Assembly: GCA_033558025.1 (NCBI GenBank)
Contig: JAUCEF010000018.1
Coordinates: forward strand, 620,001-684,000
Origin: Phytophthora sp. 'mugwort'
Taxonomy: Eukaryota > Oomycota > Peronosporomycetes > Peronosporales > Peronosporaceae
DNA length: 64,000 nucleotides
Reading direction: 5' to 3'
The translations under genes and the position numbers were made by a program. Positions 22,474-32,951 of this stretch are shown in pieces. Numbering within the stretch: position 1 is the first letter of the stretch; each line of letters begins with the position of its first letter. Under the pieces are notes generated by a model. That model was not told where the DNA came from, searched no databases, and was given only the letters and a program-made list of their open reading frames with translations.

Positions 22474-23982
22474 TCAATGCTTTTCCAGAAACAACCTTAT
22501 GCTCCGAGTTCTTAGATATTGTTTATCACCTGGAGAACCGAAATAATACATATCGTGAGCTCTGAAACCGTCTTTGTAATTTACAATAGGTCGGAGACGG
22601 AGTGGGATTTGAATTCCCTCATTGAAAGTCGCTTGTAGTACTCGTACAATTGCTTTTAGCCTCACTGTCTGGGATTGATAATGTATGATCCATGTCTTCA
22701 TCTAATCCGGTTTTGATACCATGACGTGCTTCTCGATCATCATCCTCACCAGTTGCCTCATATGATTTAATAGACCTCCCGGCATCACTTGCTCCTACCA
22801 TTGAGATATCGAACCTGCTCTTTATCATTTCTACGAATGCTCTTAGAGTCGATTGCCAATCAACCTTGTTGATTGCTGATTTATGCTTCCGCTTTGAATC
22901 TCTCCCATACACATCGATAGAGCCCATTTTAACCCAAACATATTGTTTCAAGCCGCTTTCGTCAAATTTGAACTTCTCCTTGAAGATCGGAGTGATGCTA
23001 TTTCAATCCATTAGATTCCAGCATATCCTGATTCCTTAATACAATCCAAAGCAGCTTTAATGGACTTAACTCGTTGTTGGATGTTATTGATGTAAACTTT
23101 CGACTAAATCGGATATCAGGAAGTCTCCGATCCTTAAGAACAACATGGGGATCCTCTACAGCATCGTCTGCTCGTTTCTTCTTCTCCAAACGTGTGAGTG
23201 TTTGCGCTCGCTTTTCTTCACCACGCATGGCTTCAACTTCATCGATTGAGTTGATTTCACCATGTACAATATCTCTCTGAGTTTTGCTTCTGTAGCTACC
23301 CAATCAATTGACTCATAATTTGTTTTAGGGTTTTTGTTTCTCTTGCCATTTCTAACAGAAAGCACAGATCCCTTTCTCCGAGAAGGTATCTCGGATCGTC
23401 ATTACCAGTTTTCTTTCGAATAGGGTGGATTTGAAGCGCAACACAATTAGGATTTTCTCCAAACAGGTGCTTAATCCAAGACCTGGATTGTACTTGCTCT
23501 TTCGTATCAAGCGGTCTTTCACGAACACTTTTAGTCGAAGTTGAAGCATTTATCATCTGTGGAGATTTATATGTTTCAACTCCAATACCAGCTGTATTTG
23601 GTTTGCCTGAATTCCTGTAGCACTAGTAATGAAGCTTGCCTATAACTCTCTATTAGTTGTTTTGGGACGAGCCTGTACTCCACTATCAGCAATATCGGGA
23701 CGAGTCTGTATTCACTATCAACCATATTTACTGTTGAGACCTCAGGGTTTGTCTGAGAGAATTTACCACTCACTTTTTTAAGGGCTCAGACGAACCTGTC
23801 TGAGCTGATGTAGAGGTTTTTAAATTCAGTGTGCTTATAGTGCTACCTAAGTCGCTTGCCCATGACGCACATTCGTACATGAGTCGCTTGGCTTTAGCTT
23901 GTTGAGCACGTCGTTGAGATCGTTCAAGAAGCTCTTGTCGCTTTTGCTCTCTCTGAGCGAGGGAAGAAAAATTTGGAAACAT
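22474..23982 (-). pseudogene. Uncharacterised Polinton gene B
   Basis: The path starts MFPNFSSLAQREQKRQELLE, an Arg/Gln/Glu-rich helix, at 23982. It continues through several frames: ERPLDTKEQVQSRSWIKHLF, YESIDWVATEAKLREIL, EEKRAQTLTRLEKKKRADD, RLPDIRFSRKFTSITSNNEL, SITPIFKEKFKFDESGLKQY, WVKMGSIDVYGRDSKRKH. It ends FRAHDMYYFGSPGDKQYL at 22474. About 500 codons with at least four frame changes. No domain recognised. It is adjacent to and co-oriented with gene A (27-base gap), so the two were probably co-expressed. Possibly lineage-specific to oomycete Polintons. Confidence 0.45.
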
Positions 23983-24140
23983 TATTTCTATATCATGGAT
24001 ATCATTAAAAAAATGAGTAATCATAATTATCACTGATCGAGACAGTTTGTCGATTCGCCAACGCTGTTGGCTCGACGATCGCGCCCAACCCTCAGTGGCT
24101 GTCCGAAGGATGCCCGGGAGGAGCTTCGCCCCCTCCATTG

Positions 24141-24455
24141 CTACCAGTAGCTAGGCATAACTGATTCGTGGCGAAATGTTGCATATGAATGACAAATATG
24201 ATTTTTTTCATTTAGTAGGTTGAAATATCGATCCTTGATGCCATGAAATGGAATACCAAAAATTGTTTCTAATGCACGCTGATACTTGCGATTTACAACC
24301 GTTCACTGAAATTTGATACTGCATCTAGATTCATCAGCTCGTTTTTGATTCTGCATACTTCATGAATGACCCACAACTTTTGCTGTAGCTTACCAAGCTC
24401 ACGGTCTTTTTGTAAGCAATTCTGGCACTTCCTATGGGTTAGTGTCTATATATCA
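24141..24455 (-). pseudogene. Small CxxC protein remnant
   Basis: The minus strand encodes RKCQNCLQKDRELGKLQQKL and WVIHEVCRIKNELMNLDAV. After a frame change it continues NRKYQRALETIFGIPFHGIK and ends MPSYW at 24141. The single CxxC pair followed by a helix may bind metal. No family recognised. Without this gene the 400 bases before the integrase would look empty. Confidence 0.4.
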
Positions 24456-24545
24456 AGTCAGACATTACAAAAAAATCTTAATATAGTAGTGGAAATAATA
24501 TACTTGAGTCAAAGCTAAAGAGGATGTCTCTATCAGATTATCTAG

Positions 24546-25635
24546 CTAATTATGTCTCACTTTTTCTTGCGTCAGCCAGTACTCCTTTTCAAGCGTCGAT
24601 CTTCTACTCTTATTAACTAATCTGAGATTATCTTGCGACTCCCAGGAATCAGGTTCATTTCTCAACCACCGAATGAAGTACTTGAACTTACCAGTTCGCA
24701 TCTTTTTGTGATTTAATATCTTCTCAGCTTCAAGGATATCGCCTCGATTGATTGTAGCCTCAGTGGTCTCTGATTGAACCTTCTTGAGGTCATTTGGAGC
24801 TTTGTAAAGCGTATGACCATTATTTGAGCGAGTTTGGACTCGATAGCCATGAATCCCTACCATCGAATATACAGCCTTGCTCCGATGTGCAGCCTCCTTT
24901 TCAAACGTTCCCTTCTTGAGTGGATAGAGCACATTGATCCCAACGCTGAACTCGTTCTCAATCTTTTCAGCATCACCTTGGTTATGAGTCAGATCTGCCT
25001 CCATTACTTGGCCTTTGGCTTCATTTGGCGTCATTCCAATTGATCGATGAACAGTGCTGTTGAAGTTGCCAATAACGTCGCTGATTAGCTTTTGTGTAAT
25101 CCGCTTAGGAGACAGCTTGGTTAGTCTCTACTTTATAGTTCGGATGAATCGTATAATTTTGCCCATAGTTCCATGACCACCGGGCTCGTTGTTGAAGTGA
25201 TCGATCTTTTTGCTTTAACAAATTCTTGAGCTTGTGCATTCATGAATTCACTTCCATTTTTTTATCACTTATTAAAATATTAACTTTGTGTAGTCAAACA
25301 AGCGCTTTGAGGGCTGTCAAAACAATAGGAGCAGTTTTATTCACAAAACCTTGCATATCCGTTGCGGGAGTTGATATTGAAAAGTTAGCAGTCAGAATCG
25401 GTTGTTTTCCCCCAGAAAGCAAGATCTATTTGCCATGAGTGGGGTTATGAGAGGCAATCTTGAACCCATCAAAACTCGTTTTTGCTCTTGAAATCGCTGA
25501 ATATCTGGCTGAGCAGCGTACCAATCCTTCACATTCTTTAACGTTATGTTGCTCTCGAGCCTTTTGATAAAGCGCTTGAGCCCCAACATAGCCAGTTTTA
25601 GCGTTATAGTAGAGTTTGCGGAGGCGATTATGCAT
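24546..25635 (-). pseudogene. Retroviral-type integrase with chromodomain, broken
   Basis: The start at 25635 reads MHNRLRKLYYNAKTGYVGAQ and then ITLKNVKDWYAAQPDIQRFQ, the usual N-terminus of Polinton integrases. Catalytic pieces are WQIDLAFW (first Asp, in a side frame), NILISD (second Asp) and GGHGTMGKIIRFIRTIK, where the expected catalytic Glu (GKIERF) is replaced. KRITQKLISDVIGNFNSTVH and SIGMTPNEAKGQ follow. The C-terminus carries a chromodomain: EAEKILNHKKMRTGKFKYFI then RWLRNEPDSWESQDNLRLV. Frameshifts and a TGA at 25294 break it. The enzyme would insert the linear element DNA; the chromodomain may guide it to modified histones. Confidence 0.8.
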
Positions 25636-25685
25636 GTTTCATATATAATATTCAAAGGAAAAACATGTGATAGGTTGGAGAACGT

Positions 25686-28600
25686 CTAAATATCAAGTGG
25701 GAGGGTACTGATTCCATCCTCAAGCACTTGTCGCTTGTCGTAGAAATATGATAGGGCAGTTTTGGTCTGACTGTATGTGATGATTGATCTGCTAAAGATG
25801 CTTTAAATGTTGGTTTTAGTGGTGTTGTGTTACCAGAAAATTCAGATTTAATTTTTTTTGATTTAGTTTCTTTTGACAGTCTAAATCCCTTGTTAGCACC
25901 TTGAAGGATGACTCGGTCGCGAACAACAGATTCAAAACTCAGAGGGTTGAGTACATCTTCATTACGACCACGACTCTGCTGCACATCCTTAGCTGAAACC
26001 TTCACCTTGTATGACTCATCAGGAAGATAGAAAATATAGTTCTTACTCAAGAGTGAGACCATGGCATCGCCTGACCATTCATCCTTGAACAGACCAGGGG
26101 TACGACGGTCAAATTAGCTACTTCCGTGTTATAGTCGCGTAGGAACCAATCGTACTTGTGCAGTTTGAAGTGATCACGTAGCTCGGGATTGACGCACTCC
26201 AGGAATGGATGTTTGCAGCTGATAGCGATGTAGGCGGAGTCCGTATCCATCTCTTGATACTAGAAGTCTGATCGATCGAAGTTGAAGTCAATACAATCGT
26301 AGTAAAACTCGAGCGTGCGTAGCTTCGTAAGCTGATAGATGGCTATCGACAAATGTATTGGGTTCTTGTTATTGAGACGACGCTTCTTCATGATTATCTC
26401 ACATGAACCGTTCAAGTCCTCTACGCCATGAAACGTGAAGTGCTCAACACGCGACTTGATCTTATTATCCTTCGACTCATACTTCACCTGTTTGTACTTA
26501 CTCATGTCCATGGCCGATCGCCCAAACGCCGAGTTGCCAACCAATTTCATCATCTCAGCAATCATGGCCTTGCTCTTATCCTCATCACCGACACGACGTG
26601 CGCTCGAGACAGCCTCCATGAATGGAACAAAAGTCTTGTGAGCGCTGGCTTCGATGAAGCTGTAAGTTTAGTAATTTCCATTCCATGAGACATATACCAC
26701 TGAGTAGGGGAGTGTAGATCAGAATCTTTTCACCAAAGTAGCTTCCAATCAACTTGCGAGCAGGCTTAGATTTGTTTTTTTCTCGTGCCTCGTTTTAATC
26801 AAACATATGACCTTCTTGTTAGTAAGTCGATCAGTGTAGGTTTGAAAATGGGAGTCATTTCACTAAAATACCCTTTCAAGTGATCTGGAGTTCGAATATC
26901 ACACTCAAGAAAGCCAAAGATGTTGTCGTTCTGGGTGTCCTCAACAATATTTGGATAAGCTTCAATAGGTAAGGCGTCTGCAAGGCATGTTATTACCAAG
27001 AGCCCAGAGGTATAGAGCATTGGCGTCGTAGCCGATGATCTTTTCCACGAGCTTACCACCACGAATCTTCGTCTCGTTGCGTTTAGCGTAGCGGTTGAAG
27101 ATGATTGATGGTCCGCCAGCAATGTTTTCCTTCATTTTGCCGTAGATGTCCTTCTCCCTCTCAATCAAACAGACAAGCTCGTCTGAGTTAAACGCCAGTA
27201 GCTTCTTGAAGCGAAATCCACCGAGCGACATGTTCTTGCGTGCGACGTTGCATTGGACGCGTGATATGAGGACATTACCGTCAATATGCCCCAAATTGTT
27301 ATTGATACGATCGGCTGATGCAGTATCGACAGTCAGCCGACACGAGCACAAACCACACAGATACTTTTGCTTTTTTAACAATGTGTCCAAGTGATCAAGA
27401 GTCATATTGAACTCACGCTTGGCATCTACATCTGATGCTTGTAGCCACTCATACGCTTAGCTGGGAATCTGAAAGATGTAGCAGGTGTTCTAACAGGGTG
27501 TTGGAGCTCGCTAAAGCAAGTTTGATACATAACCTTCTCTGAGAGGCCCGGAAGCGAGATACCGTCAGGGAATATGTCGAGATCAAAACGCTTAAACAAC
27601 TCACGTTGAGCCTCGATAGCCTTGATGAATGGTACTACATTTAACTTATTGTACCAGATGAGTAAATCTTTGATATACTTCATCTCATAGTGCTTCCACA
27701 CGAACTTTATCCGTTCATAGTCAGCGCTGGTAATGCTGGCACCACGAAGAGCACTGTCGAATGCTGATTTAGGAGGGATGTTGGTTTCGTTGAGCACCTC
27801 GAAAGCTTTGATGTACTCGTATGGAGATAGCTCCTTGCCAAGACCACAGACACATTGAATCTTGCCATCACACTTGCGTCCACCGAGATACGTACTAAGA
27901 TACTTTTCATAGCTTGTTCCAGCAGGAACATAGTTGCTAATATCAAGCATCTTCATGTCCGAATTAGCAATGCACATGTAGCTTGGATTCTTGATAACAG
28001 ATTTGATGTTCTTCGTATCAATGACTATAGGTCGCTCTTAATCAAGTTGACATCGTATCTACCAGCGTTGAACCCCAACACTGGTGCCTGATCGAGCTGT
28101 TGCTCGATTCTGCCATAATCAGACCTCTCCTTCCCGAACGAAATTGTTTTATGGAACACAAACTAGCATAATCTCCAACCTTGATCTAGTTATCAACGTC
28201 ATCCATTGAGTACTTCTTTCCAAGCTTTAATCCGGGGATCTCCATACCACTAAAGCAGTGAGCTTTGATAATCTTCTTGAGAAGTGGCTCATACTTTTGA
28301 ACATTGTACTCCTGAATCTTCAAGCCGACTTCGCGAATGTAATCAAACATATCTTCTCGCAAAGCTTCGGTTCATCATTTACAAAGCATCTTACTTCCCC
28401 GGAGGGACTGTCAGCTATTGATACCCAAACAGGAACGTGTTCATTCGTGAAGACAATGCTTTACACCGTGCTGGATACCCGTTGGCTTCAGTATGGCCTC
28501 AAAATCGTACACCATGAAGTGATCGAAGTAGTGGTCAATTTTCCTGATGGAGTGCTTCGTTAGCATTGATTTTATGGAATTCTGAGGTGGTCTGTAGATA

Positions 28601-29663
28601 GTTGGCTCCGCTGGGAAGCTCTCCATATTCACAAGCTCACATTGGTTTCGCTTTTAAAGCTTGTCAGCGCTAACGAAGACCATTTCACACTTAGTAGGGC
28701 ATTGATACAGGATGGCCATGGATTCAAACTCCTTGTCCGAGCGTCGAATGCATTCAACTTTTCCCGACTCCACATTCATTGTATAAACATTGATAGGAGC
28801 CGGAAGCAGTCCTCAAGCTCATCGAACTGTAGAAGGTCAATAGGCGTAAAGCTTCGGAATAGACTCAGATCATATTTAATACCTTTGAAAGAACAGTATC
28901 GCTTGAATACCTCCTTCACTAGAGCCTGGATTCTACGGGGATCCTTCTTAGCGTCTTGTAACAAATGACATGCAATGCAATGGAAGACGCATTTGTTGTT
29001 CGTCTTGGGAAAGTTGATGACATGCTTGTTTTCGCGAATGATCTTAGGAGTGACAGCTTTGCTATCGGACCAAGAGCATGGTTACGATGGTAGATAAAAA
29101 TCTTAAAGTCTGTAATCGTCTTGACCTTGTATCCAGATCTGGGGTAGTTAAGCTTGTTAGCCATCTCCACAGACCTGATTTCTGAAATAATTTTCTTTCG
29201 AATATTAGCCTTACTATTGACCGCAAGAGGAGTATTAAAATACGTAGGTATTACCTAGATTCGGGTGAAAGTACCTGGTTTCATTCTCATCGCTGAGACT
29301 AATCAGCTCGTAGCCGAGAGCAACATTCACATTGAACGCATTGGTTTGCAAAGAGAGAACATGCTCAAGCTTATCGTAGAACTCCGATGGCTGGATACCT
29401 TCGTATAGATGAGACTCCATATGCTGACCGCTATAGAAACGATATTTGGGGTCGGTCTTATAGCCCTTGGATATGTGCATCGCTAAGTCTTTGATAGAAA
29501 CCTTGTACCGCTTTGCAACCAACTTTTGATTGCTCGGGCGAGTAGTGTTACTCACGTAGACCAGCTTCCCAGTTTTACCTCGAACCTTAACGCGCTAATC
29601 GCTACCCCATCGGATTACATTAACATTTAATCGCATTAGTCCTTCACGTTCGTAAGGCAGCAT
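25686..29663 (-). pseudogene. Polinton-type DNA polymerase B with HNH-like insertion, broken
   Basis: About 1,320 codons over many frames. The start at 29663 reads MLPYEREGLMRLNVNVIRWG. The N-terminal region includes CVFHCIACHLLQDAKKDPRR. Exonuclease motifs: ExoI VYDFEAILKP (about 28.5 kb), ExoII LGFNAGRYDVNLI (28.07 kb) and MLDISNYVPAGTSYEKYL (27.95 kb). Palm motifs: A YDANALYLWAL (27.03 kb), B KLVGNSAFGRS (26.54 kb), C MDTDSAYIA (26.25 kb). Between exonuclease and palm an HNH-like zinc module reads LCGLCSCRLTV, ADRINNNLGHIDGNV and CNVARKN (27250-27357). The C-terminus YFYDKRQVLEDGISTLPLDI ends at a TAG (25686). This family replicates DNA by protein priming. Multiple frameshifts and TAA/TAG codons (29595, 28654, 28186, 26260) disable it. 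Confidence 0.85.
27250..27357 (-). other. HNH-like zinc module inside PolB
   Basis: CGLC, then DRINNN-GHIDGN, then CNVARKN matches the CxxC...(D/N)R(I)(D/N)N..GH..GN....CxxCN shape of HNH endonuclease folds. One Cys of the second pair is Arg (RVQCN). It lies in the polymerase frame, not in a separate gene, so it is an inserted domain rather than a homing intron as far as can be seen. Confidence 0.6.
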
Positions 29664-29859
29664 ACTTGCTATATATTTGTGGCTATATTATTCTCGTGTG
29701 AGTGACTTTATAATTATTGGATGTCGTATCAGGATTGACTTTATATCATGGTCCCACAGAAATTTTTTGAATATTAATATTGATTAATTCAGATGGTGTA
29801 GGTGCGCTCATGCATCGCATATACATAGCTTGACTTTTTACGACAGAAAAACTAATTAA

Positions 29860-30072
29860 TTAGTTAAGTTCGCTTTCGGTGTTAGGTTCGCTATCGCTTG
29901 AATTAGGTTCGGTTTTCGGTTTCCGCTTGCGAGTCCGAATCTCATCTCTATTCTTGTCGTCATACCCCTTTTGATAGCCTAAGCGAGCTTCACGTGTGCG
30001 CTGATAGTAGCGCTTCTGGGCCTCCTTGATGCGCTCTTTGTTAGCCAGGTATTGCTCGGGAGAGTACGTCAT
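29860..30072 (-). CDS. Small basic/acidic unknown protein of the Polinton
   Basis: An intact 70-codon frame: MTYSPEQYLANKERIKEAQK, a Tyr/Arg-rich helical middle (RYYQRTREARLGYQKGYDDK), a basic RTRKRKPK patch resembling a nuclear localisation signal, and a Ser/Glu/Asn-rich tail. It lies 197 bases upstream of PolB on the same strand. Similar short basic helical proteins accompany polymerases in protein-priming elements, but there is no evidence that this one is a terminal protein. It is one of the few unbroken frames in the element. Confidence 0.5.
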   Translation of the reverse strand: MTYSPEQYLANKERIKEAQKRYYQRTREARLGYQKGYDDKNRDEIRTRKRKPKTEPNSSDSEPNTESELN

Positions 30073-30689
30073 CTTTGTATATTAATAACTTTGTATTTTT
30101 CAGAAAGGGTTATTAATTAATGAAGGTGTAGACAAAATTGAATATGAAAGTTCATTTCCTGATAATTTGTTCGCAAACATGGGCTCCAGTTGCGTTCGCG
30201 TCCGCTCCAGCTCCAGGTGGAAACAGTCCATTATAGCCAATCAGAAACGTTTATGGCGTGTCACACGTCTGCAATTTTCCAGTTCGTCTTCTCCCTTCAG
30301 TTGCCAAGGACCCACGACTGGTGCCGCGCTCACCTGACAAGAGCTGGGGCCTCCAAGCCAAGTGGGTCTGTCCGCGAGCACTCATCAACGAGGAATGCAG
30401 ACCCAGCAGGTATGTGTACTCCGGCAAGGTTTCTGCTGGTATATTACGTTGACCTCAAGAGGCTAATCTGCGCTTGCTCTATGGTTTTTGTTCGACATAT
30501 GCGTCTTATTGCGTGTGGATGCTGAAAGTGCTGCCCTCGTAACCGTACCCAGCGCGTTTCGCGACAGTGTTTTCGATGATCTTCAACCTGAGGTAGTCAA
30601 CGAGGCTAGTCGTCTCCCTTTTGAAACGTCTGACCTCAACGAAGGGGATCTCGGCACCGAGGTCGACATTGCCCCAGCCACATTGGCGA

Positions 30690-31590
30690 GGCGTCGCAAA
30701 TCGCCCAGCGTAACCCTGAGCGGTCCAAGGATGCGCCTCCAGCAGCGCCTAAACGGCGCGGTCGATCAGTCAAAGCTGCTGCACAGAAGTCGGAGAGCTT
30801 TGCCTGGACGGTACGGGCTACGAACGCATTACTAGTGGCCCGCTTCGTTACTTTGAGTGATCGCTTCAAAGGGACAAGGAGCTTGCAGCAACTGGCCGAT
30901 GCGTGGGAGATGGTTGCAGCTGAAACGTCACGCGAAGGCCGCTTACTGGTGAAACCCATCCACTGCAAATCGAAGGTGACCGATGCGTATTGCTTCGGTT
31001 GTGGTTTTGTTGACCTTCGTTGTTTTGTGCAATTTAGCTAAAGCATTTGCACAGGCTTTATACAGCATACCGTACCAGCCAACGCGATATGGGCAACGCA
31101 ACTGAGAAGCAACTGGACCCGCCGCTTTGTTACGAGATGATGCGCGATGTCTGGGGTGGTTTGACAGGAATGGACGAGGCATCGCTATATTCAAGCGACA
31201 AAACACGCAGGCATCAGCCACATCCTGAAGTAGCTCATGAAGAGGACGCGGAAAAAGACGAAGATAGCGATGGCCATGAGCAAGACAGTTCCGAAGAGCT
31301 ACGTTCTGATGGGTGGCGCCGTACCAGTGACGGTAAGAAAACGAAAGTCGAGTGAAATGGGCGAGGGAATGAGAGCAATTAGTTCCAGCATGCATGAGAT
31401 TGTGGAGGCCTTCAAGGCTGCTGAGGCACCGCATGCAATGGATTCTCACGAAGCGACGGCCTGCTCTACACACGAGGTGTTGAAGCCATTGCACGGCCTC
31501 ACACAGAACGTGAACACACAGACAGTGATTCTCAGCCAACTTGTCCAGCAACTCAGTCAGAACACTGGTAGCAACAATGCAAGTGCGTAG
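30690..31590 (+). pseudogene. Harbinger MYB/SANT-like protein
   Basis: The path reads PAAPKRRGRSVKAAAQKS, FAWTVRATNALLVARFVTLS, FKGTRSLQQLADAWEMVAAE (the SANT-like helices), and then, after a probable GT-AG intron from about 30976 to 31059-31070, MGNATEKQLDPPLCYEMM. An acidic stretch follows. A frame change near 31330 gives a helical tail, MGEGMRAISSSMHEIVEAFK to LVQQLSQNTGSNNASA at 31590. Such proteins partner the Harbinger transposase for nuclear import and binding of the ends. Coding frames are interrupted, so treated as a pseudogene. Confidence 0.5.
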
Positions 31591-31620
31591 GTTTGTATTT
31601 GTGTCGTAGGAATCACAAAC

Positions 31621-32732
31621 TCAGCGCCAAATACTACGTGCAATTCCATTCCTTTTTTGCTGTGCGATTTGGCGGAGCAGTGAGGAACTCATCAGCTCAT
31701 CATCTTCAGGGGGTTCGTCGTTCTCAACGAAAGGGGTGATTTCTGCAGTGTCATGAACTCCTTCAAAGAAATTGTGTAACACCACCGTAGCAATCACTAC
31801 GTCACTCGTTCGCGTGATAGAATCTTCGTCAAGAACACCTTGCAGCATGCGAAATCGACCCTTCCACAGCCCAAACGTTGATTCTACTGCCATCCTGGTG
31901 CTCGAATGCAGAAAAGTAAACCGCCTTTGCATCGGCAGCGTTCCTCCCTCCTCTCGCTCCATATACGGCACAATCAACGCAGGCGACAACGCATACCCCG
32001 CATCTCCGATGAAATGCGTTCCGGAAGGAATAACTTCATGCACATGTCGACCTATATCGCTATACTTCCACACTTTGCGGTCTGACCACGATCCTGGACG
32101 CAGTTCGATGCTGAGGAAGCGCTTGTCAGAGGTTACGATCGCTTGAAGATTAAGTGCCGGATAGCCTTTCCGGCAATAAAGCCCTCAAAGTCGTGCGGCC
32201 GTTGAATGCGCAGCAGAGATTCGTCAATAGCGCCAACCACCGCAGGATAGTTGCGGCGGGATGCAAACCTACGCTCAATTCGACGCCATTCCTGCACTTT
32301 AGATGGAAGACAATGATGTTGTTTGATACCTTAACCAAAACGCGGACAACTTCTGTGACGATCTCCATCAAATACCCTTGGCTCATACCCATAGCTGCCC
32401 CTACTTCTCGATAACCCCCCAAAGAACCAAAACAATAGAGGGCAGCAGCTAGTTTCTTCTCGTACGAGTGCCGCTTGACCATTGAGCGTGCGAAGCCTAT
32501 TCCGTGGTCAAGAAAAAAAACTTACCATGCTGAGAAAGGTACTCCTTGTGCAGCGAAGATTGGTCTCAAGCCAGACAGAGTACGCGGCCGCTTGTAGCAT
32601 GATGTCAAAGCGCAACGTGGTGACAGTGCGATGTTGCTTAACCCTGTCGTCATCGCCATCTTGGACACGTATAGCTGCTAGTGATATGGCTTGAGCAGCT
32701 AGCGCCACGGCTGTGACAACAGCGTCCTCCAT
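31621..32732 (-). pseudogene. PIF/Harbinger transposase (DDE_Tnp_4)
   Basis: The N-terminal segment MEDAVVTAVALAAQAISLAA is followed by SYEKKLAAALYCFGSLGGYR with a helix-turn-helix-like EVGAAMGMSQGYLMEIVTEV. The DDE core is visible in three places: VVGAIDESLLRIQRPHDFEG (first Asp), GTHFIGDAGYALSPALIVPY (second Asp) and STRMAVESTFGLWKGRFRML (Glu). At least two frame changes (near 32.3 and 32.12 kb) break it. The C-terminal 150 codons (32073-31621) are open and end in RSIWR. It moves the element by cut and paste with a 3-bp target, in families studied elsewhere. Confidence 0.7.
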
Positions 32733-32951
32733 TTTGTAAAGCGGATCTCTAGGTGTGCGTTTCCGTCTCCACCATCAGACGCTGGAGACGAAATTGAAAA
32801 TTTGTATCTCGTTGTCAAGTTGTAAAGACCACTAGAACAACCAATCAAAACCGTGGAAATCTTATCCACCTCCAGATCCAGTTGCTGGCGAACAGCCCCT
32901 TTGAGACCTGCGTAGGGAGGCTACATGTACTGTTACGAGATGAAAACATCA

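Larger units (their letters stand above)
30180..32899. mobile_element. PIF/Harbinger DNA transposon nested in the Polinton
   Basis: A two-gene unit, plus-strand MYB-like gene and minus-strand DDE_Tnp_4 transposase in convergent order, is the normal Harbinger layout. Candidate weak inverted ends are GGGCTCCAGTTGCG... at 30180 and ...AACTGG...GGCGAACAGCCCC at about 32880-32899 (both with an AGGTGGA/TCCACCT block), but they are too diverged to fix exact borders. It sits between the Polinton polymerase side and the Crinkler gene. Confidence 0.6.

Noticed and set aside
23983..24138. N-terminal extension of unknown gene B beginning MEGAKLLPG
   Set aside because: Translation upstream of the Met at 23982 is unstructured and lies in the intergenic gap after the small CxxC gene; the downstream Met gives a better start.
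14343..29663. A true alternative genetic code (TAA/TAG = Gln) used by the Polinton
   Set aside because: Attractive because most in-frame stops are TAA/TAG and Gln often fits. However capsid, penton, ATPase and PolB all end at TAA or TAG in sensible places, two TGA stops are also present inside genes, and many frameshifts show general decay. Kept only as a finding to test.
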